This document shows, piece by piece, positions 1-12,261 of a stretch of 64,000 bases of DNA. Origin of the DNA: Phallusia mammillata (lineage: Eukaryota > Chordata > Ascidiacea > Phlebobranchia > Ascidiidae); the NCBI GenBank assembly GCA_003260075.1, contig QLIY01000252.1:64506-128505 (forward strand), in the 5' to 3' direction. The translations under genes and the position numbers were made by a program. The notes beneath the pieces are model-generated. The model was not told the origin of the DNA. It saw only the letters and a program-made list of their open reading frames with translations, and did no database searches. Numbering within the stretch: position 1 is the first letter of the stretch; each line of letters opens with the position of its first letter.

Positions 1-1904
1 GCCAGTCAATATTAGTCATATGCCCAAATGTATGATTTTATTTACTTTTTGTTCCCCGCACAAGAGATAATTAAGTAAGAAACAATAGTAATGAAATTTA
101 GTGGTGTTGTCTTTATACTTGTCAGCACCATGTTCATACGCTGCAATGGAGAGAAACCCAAAACAAATTCTCCCAGGTTTCTATTAAATTCATGTTTGTC
201 ATGCAGTTCTTCAGACATTTGAAATAAATACATGAGTATTATTCATTGTTTTGTCGTCCACATGTATGCTAGGCAAAGGTTAGATCTTCCATTCCATAAA
301 CTATAGTAGAAATTGTTCGAAATTATTGCAGTTTAGGCAATAAAAAGACGAAAAAAAAAGATTTTCTAAACTAAAACCGTGATCAAAAAGGCAGAAATGG
401 CCTCGTACGTCAACTAACAAAAATAGTTTTAGGGCCCCCTCGACTGGTCCCACCAACGTTCCTCCCGAAATAAACTCAACTCAACTCAAGTATTAAGGTT
501 AAAATCGTAATAATTAATCAGCAAGTAGGCTAATCAACAATTTTGTTTCTGAAGGCTGACACTTTTTGTTTCATCATTTATAAGAGCCACTATTTTGTAT
601 GAAATATGGGCTGAGTGAGCCTTTTCTTGACTAGATTTTCTATGAGACTCCGGCATCGACAAGGATGTTTTGTAACACAACTGTGACAAAAAAGATGGCA
701 ACTTCTAACAACCTTTCAGCCACACTATATACCTATCGAACGGTTGTGCAAACGAGACATTCAAAAATCAAACACTAGATAAAAAGGTTCCAAAAATCAA
801 AACTATACTTTAAAACAGTTGTACAAACCCTCAACATTCAAAAGTTTTTGATTTCTGTTAAAGCGATTTTTAACTGGACCTTCAAACGATCATAAATCCG
901 TATTTTGAGGCAAATTGAGAAACCGTTTGGTCCAAAAATATCGCTTTAACAACAAACGTAAATGGATGCACCAACCAGTTTAACTAAAAGAAGATTTTTA
1001 TTAGATATGAATTTTATTACTTTGAAAAATACCTATTGGTCGAGTTTTATAATACGATTTCTATTGTAACAATATAATCCGTAACCGCTACTTTTAACAA
1101 TTTACTCGTAACCACAGTTACCCAGACAAAACATAATCCGGTGCATCTGGGGGGGGGGAAGAAGATTTTTATTAGATATGAATTTTATTACTTTGAAATA
1201 TACCTATTGGTCGAGTTTTATAATACGATTTCTATTGTAATAATATAATCCGTAACCGCTACTTTTAACAGTTTACTCGTAACCACAGTTACCCAGACAA
1301 AACATAATCCGGTGCATCTAAATTACCTTTTACTTGTGTTAATTCCAAACTGTGACCAAATAAGAGCAATAAACCATAACAAAACACTCTTAACCTGAAA
1401 CAAATAAAACACGTGATTTTTTTGTCACAACAAAACAATAGCTGAATTGTCTTTAGTAATTTTTTGACCATTTGAAGTTTAGGATAAACTGAAACTATTC
1501 AACACAAAACATACCACAAACGAGTTTTCTATCTACAGTTTAGAGCAAAATTTTACGAACTAAAACTTCAAATTCCATGTAAAAAAGTGATTAAACTTTA
1601 TACCACAGAGTGTAATACTGTTATGTGAGTATGGTGCTGTTTCTAAATGCATAACAGATAAGTACTTTTTCAAATGATTTAAAACAGTGCAAAAACGATC
1701 TTTGAAGTAAAACTTGTTGTTTTTCCAAAACATTACACGAAGGGTAATTGATATTAAGGTTAAGGTATTTTCCAAAGCATTGATATTACCTGTTAACTAC
1801 TATAAATATGCGAATAGAAGATTTGTATACTTCTGTTTGACAGTTTACATTGAAATAGTAAGAGCCACTAATACTGTCTGTAATAATTTTAATTAAAATC
1901 CAAC
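1..1904. other. AT-rich non-coding flank with one allelic duplication
   Basis: I see no supportable gene. The short open frames are AT-rich and show no splice context or recognisable motif. The region contains a direct duplication, roughly 988-1148 and 1159-1319, separated by ten Gs. The last part is presumably the promoter and 5' leader of the dynein light chain gene that starts at 1905. Confidence 0.6.
988..1319. repeat. Direct duplication split by a ten-G join (probable allelic artefact)
   Basis: The block at about 988-1148 is repeated at 1159-1319 with only a few base differences, and exactly ten Gs (1149-1158) sit between the copies. The same arrangement recurs through the window. It is best explained as two haplotype contigs joined by a filler string rather than a genomic tandem repeat. 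Confidence 0.8.
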
Positions 1905-3131
1905 ATGTCAGAACCGAGGGCCCACGAAAAGGCCCAAGCAATAGCTGCAAAACTGCTCAAGAAGCGAACAGGAAGTGTTTCATCAGGACTTAGTGCCGGC
2001 ACAGAGCATCAGTCAAGAAAACAGCGAGGATATGCCCCGTAAGAGTTTACTACATCTTTTTCAAAATGTGGCATTTTGGATAAAAATGTTTAAATAGGTG
2101 GTTTTAAGTATTGCCAACACTATGTGTTTTATTTTGATGTAATATTTATGGTTTTCATTATAAAAAGTAGCCATGTTGTTAACTGCCCCAGTGTAAGACA
2201 TTTTTGTACAAAGAAGGAAAATGCAAACAAAACATTTACATCATAAACATAGCATTTTTACCATATTTATTGGATTCTCGGCTTATGAAGTTTTTCACCC
2301 TTAAGTTTTATGGCGCTAGAATTGGGAGCGGCTTATAATCAAGGTTGGCTTGCAATCGAGAAAATACTGTGCTAGAAACTGTATATCAGAGAACAAATAA
2401 ATTAACCAACAGTAATTCCTAATTTAGGTCAGTCAGTACAGTATCCTATATGGACCATCCACATGATGATGATTTTTTCACCAAACCAGCAGTACAATAT
2501 GAAAATACTTACCAAATAGAACCAAACATTCGTTTTCCTGTGAAGGCAATTGAGGATATGATGAGTGAAGTCCTGGATAATCACTTGCATGATGAAAAAT
2601 ATGATCCAGATTTTTGTCGCAAAATGACTAAAACTATTTCAGATGTAAGTGTATGTTTTCAAAAGTTACACACCTAATTTTAATTAATGTATTTATTATT
2701 TTAAACATGATGTCAATGGTCCAAAATAACACTTTAAAATATGTTTAAATGTCAAAGCATACATCAAGATTAACAACATTTTTGGGAATTGAAAATCTCA
2801 AAGTTAAAAACTGCACTTGTTCTCCAAAACCCATAAACAAAAGTTTTTTAAAATAAAAATTAAATGTCGGAAATTAGGACTTTTTAAGTAGCTATTGTAG
2901 TTAATAATACACTTGCTTCATTTCAAGGATGTAAAAGCAAAGGTGAAAGAGATGAGCATCCCAAGGTATAAGATCATTTGTCTCATTCACATTGGACAGG
3001 TTAACGATCAGGGTTTGCGTATTGGTAGCAGATGTTTGTGGAATGCAAAGTTTGATACTTACTCATCATGTGAATACAAAAATCAATCACTGTTTGCTGT
3101 GGCGTCTGTGTATGGTGTATACTTTGAGTAG
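1905..3131 (+). CDS. DYNLT5: Tctex-type dynein light chain, DYNLT5 (TCTEX1D1)-like
   Basis: Three exons, 1905-2038, 2428-2644 and 2928-3131, all with GT/AG borders and consistent phases, give 184 residues. The second exon opens with a conserved STVSYM motif, followed by ENTYQ and RFPV. The third carries the Tctex-1 fold signature IPRYK, HIGQ, SRCLW and the C-terminal [10 protein letters not shown]. Length and motif order match vertebrate TCTEX1D1/DYNLT5 closely. The first 44 residues are basic and Ser-rich, as in the family. The Tctex1 domain spans roughly residues 70-184. Members of the Tctex group are dimeric light chains of cytoplasmic and axonemal dyneins; a ciliary role is inferred. ATG 1905 is the first start in frame and opens the basic N-terminal region expected. 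Confidence 0.9.
2259..2371. mobile_element. Possible small MITE in DYNLT5 intron 1
   Basis: The intron contains CCATATTTATTGGATT near its left end and an imperfect inverted partner, AATCGAGAAAATACTGTG, near its right end. GGCTTAT-type sequence lies just inside both. This resembles mariner-type MITEs, but the inverted repeat is poor and I could not define a target duplication. Confidence 0.25.
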
Positions 3132-4110
3132 TGATAATGTTTTGCAGTTTCTTACTATTTTTGTTGTTTGATGTGTGTTGTGTTGATCAACATTTAACAC
3201 ACCCTAACACAGTCATTTTAAAACCACCTAAGTCATTTTGGAATAGATTTACCAAAGATAGTATTTACCTTTGCAACAACTAAGTCAAATTCTGTCTATA
3301 ACTCATGTATATAATTTTTAGAAACAATTGCTTTAAATTAAAGCTAGATAAAGTGTTTGCTTAATGAGCTACTACTGCGATAATATTTTTTGTCTGTTAA
3401 TGAAATTAACTTCAAACAGGTGCTGTTAAGAATATGTAAAATATTTTTAAAACCCTTTAATTGATATCAAATTATATTTTGTTGCATTTATTTTGTGTTG
3501 ATTGTGTTTTAGGGATTAGGCACTTTAACATCACATTGTTAAAATTAATGATAGTGTAGTTTTCTAAATCACTTTTGTTCCTTACCTGCGTACTTGATGT
3601 CATACCTACACTTAACCTAAACCTTGCTGTGAATGCCCTAAAAATAGGTTTTTAAATTACCGAAGCCATTTTTCCACATATTGCAAACTGAGGATTTAAA
3701 ATACACTACACAGATCACTAAGCTATTAGTTTAAGCACAGTAAATTTTCTTTTATTATTTTCTATTGTTTCTTTATTTTAAATTCTGTGAGTCATTATTC
3801 ATAATCATGATAGAATCTCATATTATAATAGAGCAGTTGTTTTTTGTGGACTTTTGTACATATGGTGTTCATAAAACTATTCTTCAAGTTTTGTAGCTTT
3901 ATTGTGGTAGAGGTTTAAACTTTTTGCCTTATACTGATGTGTTCTAACCATGTCTTTTGTGTGCGTGAATGTTTTACTCATTAATGCAGCGAAAACAACT
4001 GTTCAATCCTGAGCTAACTGTTTTATTTTTTATACTATAACTGTTTATTCTCTAGGGACTGTACAGGTTTTCTCCCAATCCTGTCATTTGCACTTAAACA
4101 CGGGGCAAAA

Positions 4111-4191
4111 ATGGAAGTGCTTCTTTGCCTACTCATTTTCATCGCCTTGTGTTTAATCGCTTTTAATCTCGTAGAAAATAAAAGTAATTGA
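4111..4191 (+). CDS. Candidate 26-residue single-helix membrane micropeptide
   Basis: A short frame starts at ATG 4111 in a good context (GCAAAAATGG). It encodes an acidic start followed by an almost uninterrupted hydrophobic stretch (VLLCLLIFIALCLIAF) and a short polar tail ending VENKSN. About 55 bases upstream is a splice-acceptor-like TTCTCTAG (4048-4055), which could be a cis or spliced-leader acceptor. An AATAAA (4177-4182) overlaps the last codons, so a transcript would end just after the stop. The layout resembles sarcolipin/sarcolamban-class membrane micropeptides, but no specific homologue is recognised. It could equally be a chance frame inside the long 3' region of the dynein light chain gene. 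Confidence 0.35.
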   Translation: MEVLLCLLIFIALCLIAFNLVENKSN

Positions 4192-4683
4192 CTATATTTT
4201 TTGTTTGTTGTGCAACATTGTAAAATGAACTGATAATGAATTTGGTAAAATTAACATGTCAATAGACTTGGCCAAACCTTAGTTAACTTTTAATGTAAAT
4301 AATACTAATAATACTTTGGTTTAAAATTTGATTTGTATAACAGTGCAGAATGTGTCATTATTGGTATTATATGATGAATTACAATTTGCTTTATTGTACT
4401 TGTCAAAAAAACATTCGGACAAATTAAATGCATATCCACACACAACAGTAAATGAGACAGTGAACTAGAAAATCGTTAGGAAGTAAAAGCAAGAAAATGG
4501 TCAGAAATACCCCAAATTAGATGCAACACAACTTTGAACAAACATTACGTAATAACTTAATATTACGTGGTCAAATTCAAACTGTCGGTAATTGAACTTG
4601 TGATTTAAAAACTCTATTGTTCCAAGTTGTTTTAATTATTACATACAGTATGCAAAATTAAAAAAAGAAAACTAAAAACACAG

Positions 4684-5691
4684 TCAGGACAGATGGGTAA
4701 TTTCGTTTACAGTGGAAACTTTTATTGGTTGACCGGAGGAACACGATGAAGTAGAGCTTCCATGACTTGCAATTGACCCGTATTTGTTTGGCGGTGGCCT
4801 GTAAAAATGAAACAATTTGTTTAAAACAGTGGAAAAATGTTGACATAGCGTTATTTGTTAATAGTGTGTCGTCGACTCGTCATTGCTATTAATTTCCACA
4901 AAGTTCGCCCGCCAAAAATAAGTCAAAATCATAGAAATCAATTTTTAATTTCCCCAAATCGTATTTCATTTCCACGGTAGCAGTTTTATAAAACATGTTT
5001 AGATTGTTGGAACCTTTAAGTTTTTTAAAGCCTTAAAATAAAATAAAAAAACTCACTTTGACACTTTCATCGCACTTGCTTTTTGCATCTGTTTGAAAAC
5101 TAAGAAATCTATTTTAACAACGCCATGCTCTTACCTTGAAATGTGGCGTATCGTTTGTTCTACGTCCTCGCACTCGATTTGACACGTTATCCAACCAGTG
5201 AAAAATATTCCGGCAAAAACCAAATCGATCAAAGCCAAGTACAAAAGCGTGTCGTTATAACGATTCAAACCAGCGACTCCGATAATTCCTGAAATTAACA
5301 GATTATGTTTAAATTGGTAGATGTGTTGCTAGGTACAAATGCATTGCCTTTATGAGTCAAGCAAGCCTATGGCCCAACAGCCATAAAACAATAATTAAAC
5401 TGGTATCAGACCGTTCTCCTAACGTGTGTTGCAACACGACAGGATTGAGCCGTACATTGCCATATAAAAGTTATGTGCACATAAGTTTATGTATTTACCA
5501 TTCTAGAGAGGTAAGTTATGCTAGTGTATATCAAAGCGTTTTTTCTTCTTTATTTTCGAACACCACAAATTTCCAACTGGTAAAACGGTTATACCTGGTA
5601 TGATAAATCCTATGGTCATGACGATAAACACTAAAGATACTATGGCCATCCATTTGCATCTGTTGTATCGCTTGATCGATGTATGCACCAT
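4684..5691 (-). CDS. Small membrane protein with two hydrophobic segments, unrecognised family
   Basis: The first coding exon is 5595-5691 and the second 5135-5288, joined in phase at a conserved-looking IIPG/IIGVAG junction. Hydrophobic segment one is about residues 15-36 (MAIVSLVFIVMTIGFIIPG). Segment two is about residues 46-66 (LYLALIDLVFAGIFFTGW) and is followed by an acidic CQIECEDVEQT stretch. A terminal exon at 4684-4798 fits the phase of exon 2 and gives a Ser-rich tail beginning PPPNKYGS. A small exon lies between them with an ambiguous acceptor. Using AG before 5074 (exon 5057-5074) keeps the frame open and gives about 127 residues. Using the stronger acceptor (exon 5057-5088) gives an early stop. 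The topology suggests a helical hairpin in the membrane. No family is assigned. Confidence 0.6.
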
Positions 5692-8042
5692 CTTGAAGAA
5701 ATACTCGATCAGACAAAATAGTAGCCTATGTACCCTGTACAGGGTTGCCCACCTCTTAGGTAGTAAAATTTAAACAGAACTAACGTTTCTTTTAACTAAG
5801 CGGTAAGTTTTTTAGTGTTTCATCACCTGTGACACGCAATAAAGCAAATTTTCATTTAAGTTGTAAACAATGTGACTAAAATATATCCATATAATTGTAA
5901 ACGTTTTCCACAACTAGGAAAAATCTAACGCTATACGTAATACTGATATTGGGTTCACGTATTCTTACAAACTAAAATGTTTGGCTACCAATGTGTTAAA
6001 TTAGACGAACTCGCATATATAGTATAAACATAGGCTATACTATAGGCTAACCATGAAAGTTAACAACGATGCCTTGTGCTGAGGCGCATCGCCTTTCAGC
6101 AGTTTCATACATGAAGAATTATAATTCTTATCAGCACACTGCCATCTTACCTAACCCAAAACAAACTGTGGTATATTATTTTTAGATCGCTGTGTTAAAG
6201 AATGACTCCTACGCACTTCCTTTCATTAAAACATCCAGATAACCTACGATAAAGAACGAAGCATCTATACTGTAACCGCACTGACCTTAATAATAAAATA
6301 CATGCAATATATAAAACTAGGAGATCAGTGGTATGATGGAAGTCGTATATTTGCTGTTGCGCAGAGAACGTGTAGTCAAACATTGATGAACGCCATCACG
6401 CGCTATGTTTGTTTACTAGAATATATCCTACGCAAAAGCACACTACATCCTGCCGTTTAGGTTACGAGTATCGTAGGCTGGCCGTGGACTGTTTTACAGC
6501 ATATAACTATTGTATGTTTTAATGTTGCCCATGGTGGCTTTTTTATTGCTTACACATGTTTTACTTTTTTGTTTGTGAAAAGCCTTCGCTCACCCCAGTA
6601 AAATGCCAAACGACCCCTAAATTGGTCTCGGCCCATAGGTTTTCATAGTACACTGATATGAAGGTTTTATATAGTACTAAGATTTATAACTTATAAGCAT
6701 TAATTCCCATTTTTTTATTTGATCTCATGTTACAAGACACTTTTTACCAATGGCAGTTTTGTCGTAAAACTTATTGCTTAAAAATCGTGTTATAGTTATT
6801 AAAATATTGCGCCCCTGTTAATGTTTACACAGGTACATACGACCTATAATGGCCACAAATTTTGATGCAAATTTTGCGCACGAATATTTTTTTTTGTTTG
6901 GCCGTTGTTTCTTATGACTTTATCTTTTCGGATAATGTGAAAGATAATTTATGTCGAAACTACTACGCCATAAGTTGCATTTTGCTGTTTTTCCAACGCA
7001 GGAAAAAAATTACTTGCGTCGAAAATGTATCACGTTTTTAAGGAACCAAAGTATCAAATCTAAAACAAAGGACCCAACGTCACGTGACACCTACGATTTC
7101 TATATATTTACCTGAACCGTTGTAAACATGCAAACAGGGTCGAGAGAAAATTCTGCTTTACCTCGCAGTCTAGTCGAGTCAGTCGACTTAACTAGACGCT
7201 TAAAAAGGGAGGTTTGCTGCGTCAGTTAGCGCAATGGGCAGCCTATACCTTACCCTATAGAGTGCTTTTACCTACCAAACTGTGTAGTTCGATTTCCAGA
7301 TGCCAAGATTATGAATTTCGCCAATTTGTGTTGTCATATACGCCCGTTTCCTTTCGGTCAGTCGCCATATTGCTTTTTTGTGCGGAAGTTCCCAGGAGTT
7401 TAAATTAACTAATTTGGTCACTGCTTCCGTCGTTTTTAAACCACATTTTGATAAACAGTCTGCATTTTGGTGTTGATTTGTCCACACATATATCAAGGCA
7501 TAGCCGAAAAATTATTTATATGACATAAAACTCATCAGAAGAAAGGGTAGCTCATTTTGTAATAAGTACTATCAATGCCATACACATGTTAATTTTTGTA
7601 ACCTGAAATGCCACATGAATTTTTTGTATGTGGTTGCCTATTTAACTTTGATTTTGAAAGTGATGTTTTAATAAAGAAAATGTTTTATTACATTTTTCTA
7701 AACTATTTTCGAGTGTTGTTTGTATAATTTATAGCAATCATAATGAAATACCCTGTAAAAAAGATTTTTTTTTTTGAAATTTTGTGAAAACTGTGGATTC
7801 TTAATTAAATCACTAAACAAATGACCAGTAGCTCGTTTTTATGTGTGCAACAAAAAGACCAAACTGTTATGCCAAAGCTTTTAAAATTCACTTCAATGAA
7901 ATACAATTGATACATCTTTTGTCTGTTTCCAGCAAAAACATTTTTCCACTGTATATTTGCAGTAATAAGATAACAGTCATATTGTGTAAGGTGTTGTGCC
8001 CAACACAATGAGCTGGTGTTTTGTTGTGCTGACTTTACGGTG
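5692..8042. other. Intergenic region between the divergent two-helix gene and MED26
   Basis: AT-rich sequence with no supportable coding exon. It must contain the promoter of the minus-strand membrane-protein gene (starting at 5691) and, towards 8042, that of MED26. The one structured feature seen is a tRNA-like A-box/B-box pair at 7227-7297, described separately. Confidence 0.6.
7215..7310 (+). repeat. tRNA-like sequence, probably a tRNA-derived SINE head
   Basis: TAGCGCAATGGG (7227-7238) matches the RNA polymerase III A-box and AGTTCGATTTCC (7286-7297) matches the B-box, at a spacing normal for tRNA genes. The D-arm region resembles elongator tRNA-Met. The T-stem and acceptor stem do not pair well, so I call it a degenerate tRNA or SINE head rather than a functional tRNA. 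Confidence 0.4.
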
Positions 8043-11000
8043 ATGCAAGACATGTCGCTTACCCCACGACAAATCAAGGACCGCCTTCTCAGAGTTATGA
8101 AAGACGACGGCAGTGTAAGACAGCCATGTGTTTGTTTTTTTGCTTGTTTGCAAAGTCTTGAATTTAAGTGTGTTCTTGCATGATAAATTATGCCATATTG
8201 TGGTGTTTTAATATAAACAAACATAACAACTAGATTCCCTGGGGTTTAAAATTGTCTTGGGATGAATGAAATTGGTCAAATTAGAACAAATCGTGGTCAA
8301 AGAAAGTAAATAGAGGGTTTTACAAAAGTAAACGGGAGTTTAACAGAGGAGTTCAGAATTTGCGGAAAGTATAAAATCTCTGACTTGGTGGGTTTACAAA
8401 CCATTTACAATGCAGTCTGGCAAAAAGTTTACGATCAAATGGTCTGAGTTGTAGTTGACAAAGCACATGTATTAAACTGACTTTGGTGATGTAGTGTGTG
8501 ACTAAATGTTTCAATTATGCAATATTTTATGTAATCTAGCTGACTGACATTCAGTCTTATACAACATGGCATTTAACTTGGATCCAACTGACATTGAGCC
8601 CCTTTGACTGTTACATCACTAAACTGATTTTATTTAAATCAATAAAATATTCTTTTGTAAGAAATCTTTTTGAAACAGAATTCAACGAACTATTGCATCT
8701 AAAAACCAATTGGCCTGTGAATTAAAAAGTTGCCTGGCCCAATTGTGACCTAATTAGTGTCAATTAAATCTAGGACACCGTAAGGAAGTAACCATTTATT
8801 CGCAACAAAGCCTTTGACATGTAGCATGGTTTGATCCAATTTGCACCTTGAGAGGGACTAATTTGTACTCAAATTATTGTTTTTGGCAAAAATCCCTGCC
8901 TTTTCCATGCAAAATGTTTATTTTCTACGCTTGTCAAGAATAACAACATATGTGGATTGTAAGATCTAATTGATCTTTTTCATATTAGTCACATTGATAA
9001 ACCTTGTGCACAAACAGTTCATATATATTAAATAGGAAAGCAATAACTGAAAATTCGCTTTGCAAAACTGTATGTATTTACCTCGTTGATTGCAGTTATT
9101 CACAAATTTGCTGCAAATTTTTTGCATTAATTATTCATGTTAACCTGGTTTGTGGTGTTTAAAAATTCAAATTAGTGACAGAAAACATGTATATTTGCCT
9201 GTTGTTAACATCCTGTGGAACATTCAGTTTCAGTTATGGTTTCACTCATTTTAGGATAAGAAATGTTGTCTTTTCAGGTACGAGACTCCAGAGCAGCACT
9301 TGAAATTATCACACTTCTTGAAAACACAACCATTACCAAAACGGAGTTAGAGGTAAAACAAACCAAACCATAGACAGTTCATAGACCAATGTAATAAATA
9401 TTTAGCCCAAAGAAACTTACTGATTAATAACATAAAAATAGAATCATGTTTTTGAAAGAAGTAGCTTTATACATTTCATGCTTTGTACAGCTTGTTCCAT
9501 GGAAAAGTTCTGTGAGCACACTTAAAAAGCTAGATTGTGTATGTGACGTCTTGGCAAATAAGTCTGTGCTAAAAATTTACATAACAAAGCCAAATAAATA
9601 ATATATAGATGAAATGAAATAGAGGCTGCCATTGTAATAGACTAGTTTTTTTTTTACATACATTGCAGTATTTAAACCCAATTTCTCTGTGTTTATATTT
9701 TCCAACTAAATACTTTTTTGTGCACTTTGCAGGACACGCGACTTGGTAAGTATATAAACAAGGGGGGGGGGACATACATTGCAGTATTTAAACCCAATGT
9801 CTCTGTGTGTATGTTTTCCAACTAAATATTTTTTGTGCACTTTGCAGGACACGCGACTTGGTAAGTATATAAACAATGTTCGAAAAGCTGCCAAAGACCC
9901 AGTGTTGCAAAAGCGTGCCAAAAAATTAATCAAAACATGGCAGCGGATGATTGATAAAGCACTTCAGGTAATGGTAATTTGTTTAAAAGTTGATCTTGAT
10001 GCATTACAGTATTAATAGTTGTTGTGAATTAAGATTCTTACATATCATTATTTTCTTCATTTGTAAAAAAGCGAAATACTGATGTGGTGATTTGCTACAC
10101 CCAAACTTTTTAAATAGATAAAAAAAACAGTAGGCATGGTTTGATGAACACAAAATTAATTTCTCCAGATATGTGTACAAGTTAGAAGTGACTGCTTCAT
10201 ATTGTACCAAATCGAACCAAGTCTGCACATTCCTATCCTTTTAGCTTTAAAACCTATTGGTTGATTGAAACTTATGGCAAAACACGGTTGTTACGATTTT
10301 CTCTGTGATCAACTTACAGCCACACATGACACCGAATGAAAAACCTCCCAACGCGACGCAGAATACGCCAGTACAGGCGCACAAGGTCCCACAGCAAAAG
10401 CGCCACGTGTCCAATATTGCCACCAAGGGAACGAACTCACCTAGCACTGTGAATGGCGACGGACGCGATCGCAAACACCGAGTGAACCCTGTGGTACCCT
10501 CTAGTGCTGTGAAATTAAAAACCGATGCAACATTTTACAAGAGCGCTCTGCACAAGACGTCAAAGCGATCGCGGAGTTCTACGCCGAGACAGTTACCTGA
10601 AAACCGACGCTTGACATCGTCACCCAGAAACACGCACTTGCCAAAACGCGAGACACTTTCGCCACCGACGGGGGGGGGGTCGGTAAGCAAGCGATAACTG
10701 CATGGTCATCGATCAGTTTTTTTTACTATTCATTTGTCCATAATCTGCCTTAAACTAGGTCTAATGTTTGTGGGCATTTAAACTGTCGGCCAATTTATGG
10801 GCGTTGTTCCCCAAAACGTCCCATTTCCGTTTATCTTTGCTTGCATGCTAAGATGTTAGAACTACAACATAACCAGTGGTGGGATTCAGCCGGTTCGCGC
10901 CGGTTCTGTAGAACCGCCACACGAAATTGTATGAGATGAGCTAACCGGTTAGGATTACTGTTTACTGTCAATGAACTTTTTTGCAACAGAACCGACTAAT

Positions 11001-11812
11001 AGATATGACTTTTGTGATAGAACCGGCTGACAAAAAATTAAACTCCACCACTGAACATAACCATTGTGTTTTTTAAAGACGTGGCAAAAACCTACATTTT
11101 CGACTTAATTTTTTGCATCGTAAAAGTATTGCTCAATGCCAACTTGGCAATATACTTTTCCTATCCTTACATGACCTACTTAAAACGTTTTCAGTAGTGA
11201 ATGCATCTTAGTGCCTGTACATGCTTCGTTGTAAAGTTATTTTTTACAGCCGCATCCTCCCCCTTCGCCGCCTAAGGAATACCAGCCACTGTGGTCGGAA
11301 GCCCCGCCTTCGAAATCACGTCACAAACGTAAACGTGAAGATGACGTCTCCCCACCCGACAGTCTCGACTCCACAAGAACCAACGAAGAAGTTGCGTGGG
11401 GGGGGGGGACAGTCTCGACTCCACTAGAACCAACGAAGAAGTTGCGTCATCAAGCATGACGTCATCGTCGAACCTCTCCCCCCTGTCGCAGGGCATCACT
11501 GCATACACAATCGATGTTGAAACAGCGCCTCAAAGTGTTGAAATCGCCCGAAAACATTCACCGCTAAACGTCGCCAAAGCGTCAACTTTCACCGACAGTG
11601 TTTCGCTGCCCGTCACGCAACAGTACGTTCCGAAACCACGTGACCACAATGAGCCGAATGAGTGGCCAGGAGTGGATGGTTGTTTGGGCGGCAATGGCGC
11701 ATGGTACACATGGTCTGATAGTATTTTCGTGCAACGTCCTTCTGTAGTTTCAAGTGAAGATTCCACCGAATTGGACGCTTTAAGTATTTTGCCTTACGTG
11801 GAGCTGGACTGA
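8043..11812 (+). CDS. MED26: Mediator complex subunit 26 (MED26/CRSP70)
   Basis: Exons 8043-8114, 9278-9352, 9848-9967, 10320-10682 and 11250-11812 have GT/AG borders and are all phase 0. Exons 1-3 encode the N-terminal TFIIS/LW-type helical domain (residues 1-89): TPRQIKDRLL, ALEIITLLENTTITK, DTRLGKYINNVRK and RAKKLIKTWQRMI, matching MED26 motif by motif. Exons 4-5 are a low-complexity linker rich in Ser, Pro, Lys and Arg. The C-terminus WPGVDGC, WYTWSDSI and ILPYVELD matches the MED26 Mediator-binding end. The protein links Mediator to elongation factors through its N-terminal domain. Two joins damage the gene: ten Gs in exon 4 (10670-10679) and a G run with a duplicated 40-base segment in exon 5 (11358-11447) that shifts the frame. 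Reading one copy only restores a single frame to the stop. The second in-frame ATG at 8052 could also be used. Confidence 0.93.
9662..9947. repeat. Allelic duplication of MED26 intron 2/exon 3 start with ten-G join
   Basis: The acceptor region and first bases of exon 3 occur at about 9655-9761 and again from 9772, separated by ten Gs (9762-9771). The copies differ at a few intronic positions, as expected of two alleles. Only the second copy continues into the full exon, so the first partial exon (from 9733) is not a real extra exon. Confidence 0.85.
10874..11053. mobile_element. Non-autonomous hAT element in MED26 intron 4
   Basis: A 180-bp element begins CAGTGGTGGGATTCAGCCGG and ends CTCCACCACTG, an inverted-repeat pair. 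It is flanked by a perfect 8-bp target duplication, AACATAAC, at 10866-10873 and 11054-11061. The interior is rich in AACCGG motifs. The 8-bp duplication and CAG...CTG ends are diagnostic of hAT superfamily MITEs. There is no coding capacity. Confidence 0.88.
11358..11447. repeat. 40-bp duplication plus G run inside MED26 exon 5
   Basis: The 40 bases at 11358-11397 recur at 11408-11447 with one difference (ccacaag versus ccactag), around an insertion of ten Gs. The upstream copy is in the frame of the exon start and the downstream copy is in the frame of the conserved C-terminus. This shows the duplicate is an assembly artefact. Confidence 0.88.
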
Positions 11813-12261
11813 TTTTTATTCCAGTAATATGTTTTTTGTTTCAGTAATAATAATAGTTATTATTATTATTTCGTTATTTTTTTCTTTTTCCTGTCGTGAG
11901 AAACAATCTGCCGAAGATGCGGACCTGTTTTGCTTCAGGTGGACGAAACAAGACGCCGCAAGATGCACGTTTGCCGCTACAAAATAAATTGCAGTAAGAC
12001 TCAAGTAGTGTTTGCGTTACCACACCAGAAAGGACAGCCACCTGAAAGTGGTCTTCATCAGAAATTCTTGCAACAGCAGGGCCCTCAAACTTCGAAAATC
12101 TGTCGTGCAACAGCTCCAGTTTCAGAAAGGCTACTTTCAGCAACAATGCAACATTAACCATTTCTTGGCAGGAAGTAGACAGCTTAGTATAGGATTTATG
12201 TTACAATTGTATGCGGACATTTTATGTAGCCGGGCTACTGGTAGATTTTGGGGTTCGGTTC

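Noticed and set aside
7805..8224. 139-codon minus-strand frame
   Set aside because: Antisense to MED26 exon 1 and its flanks, without coding character.
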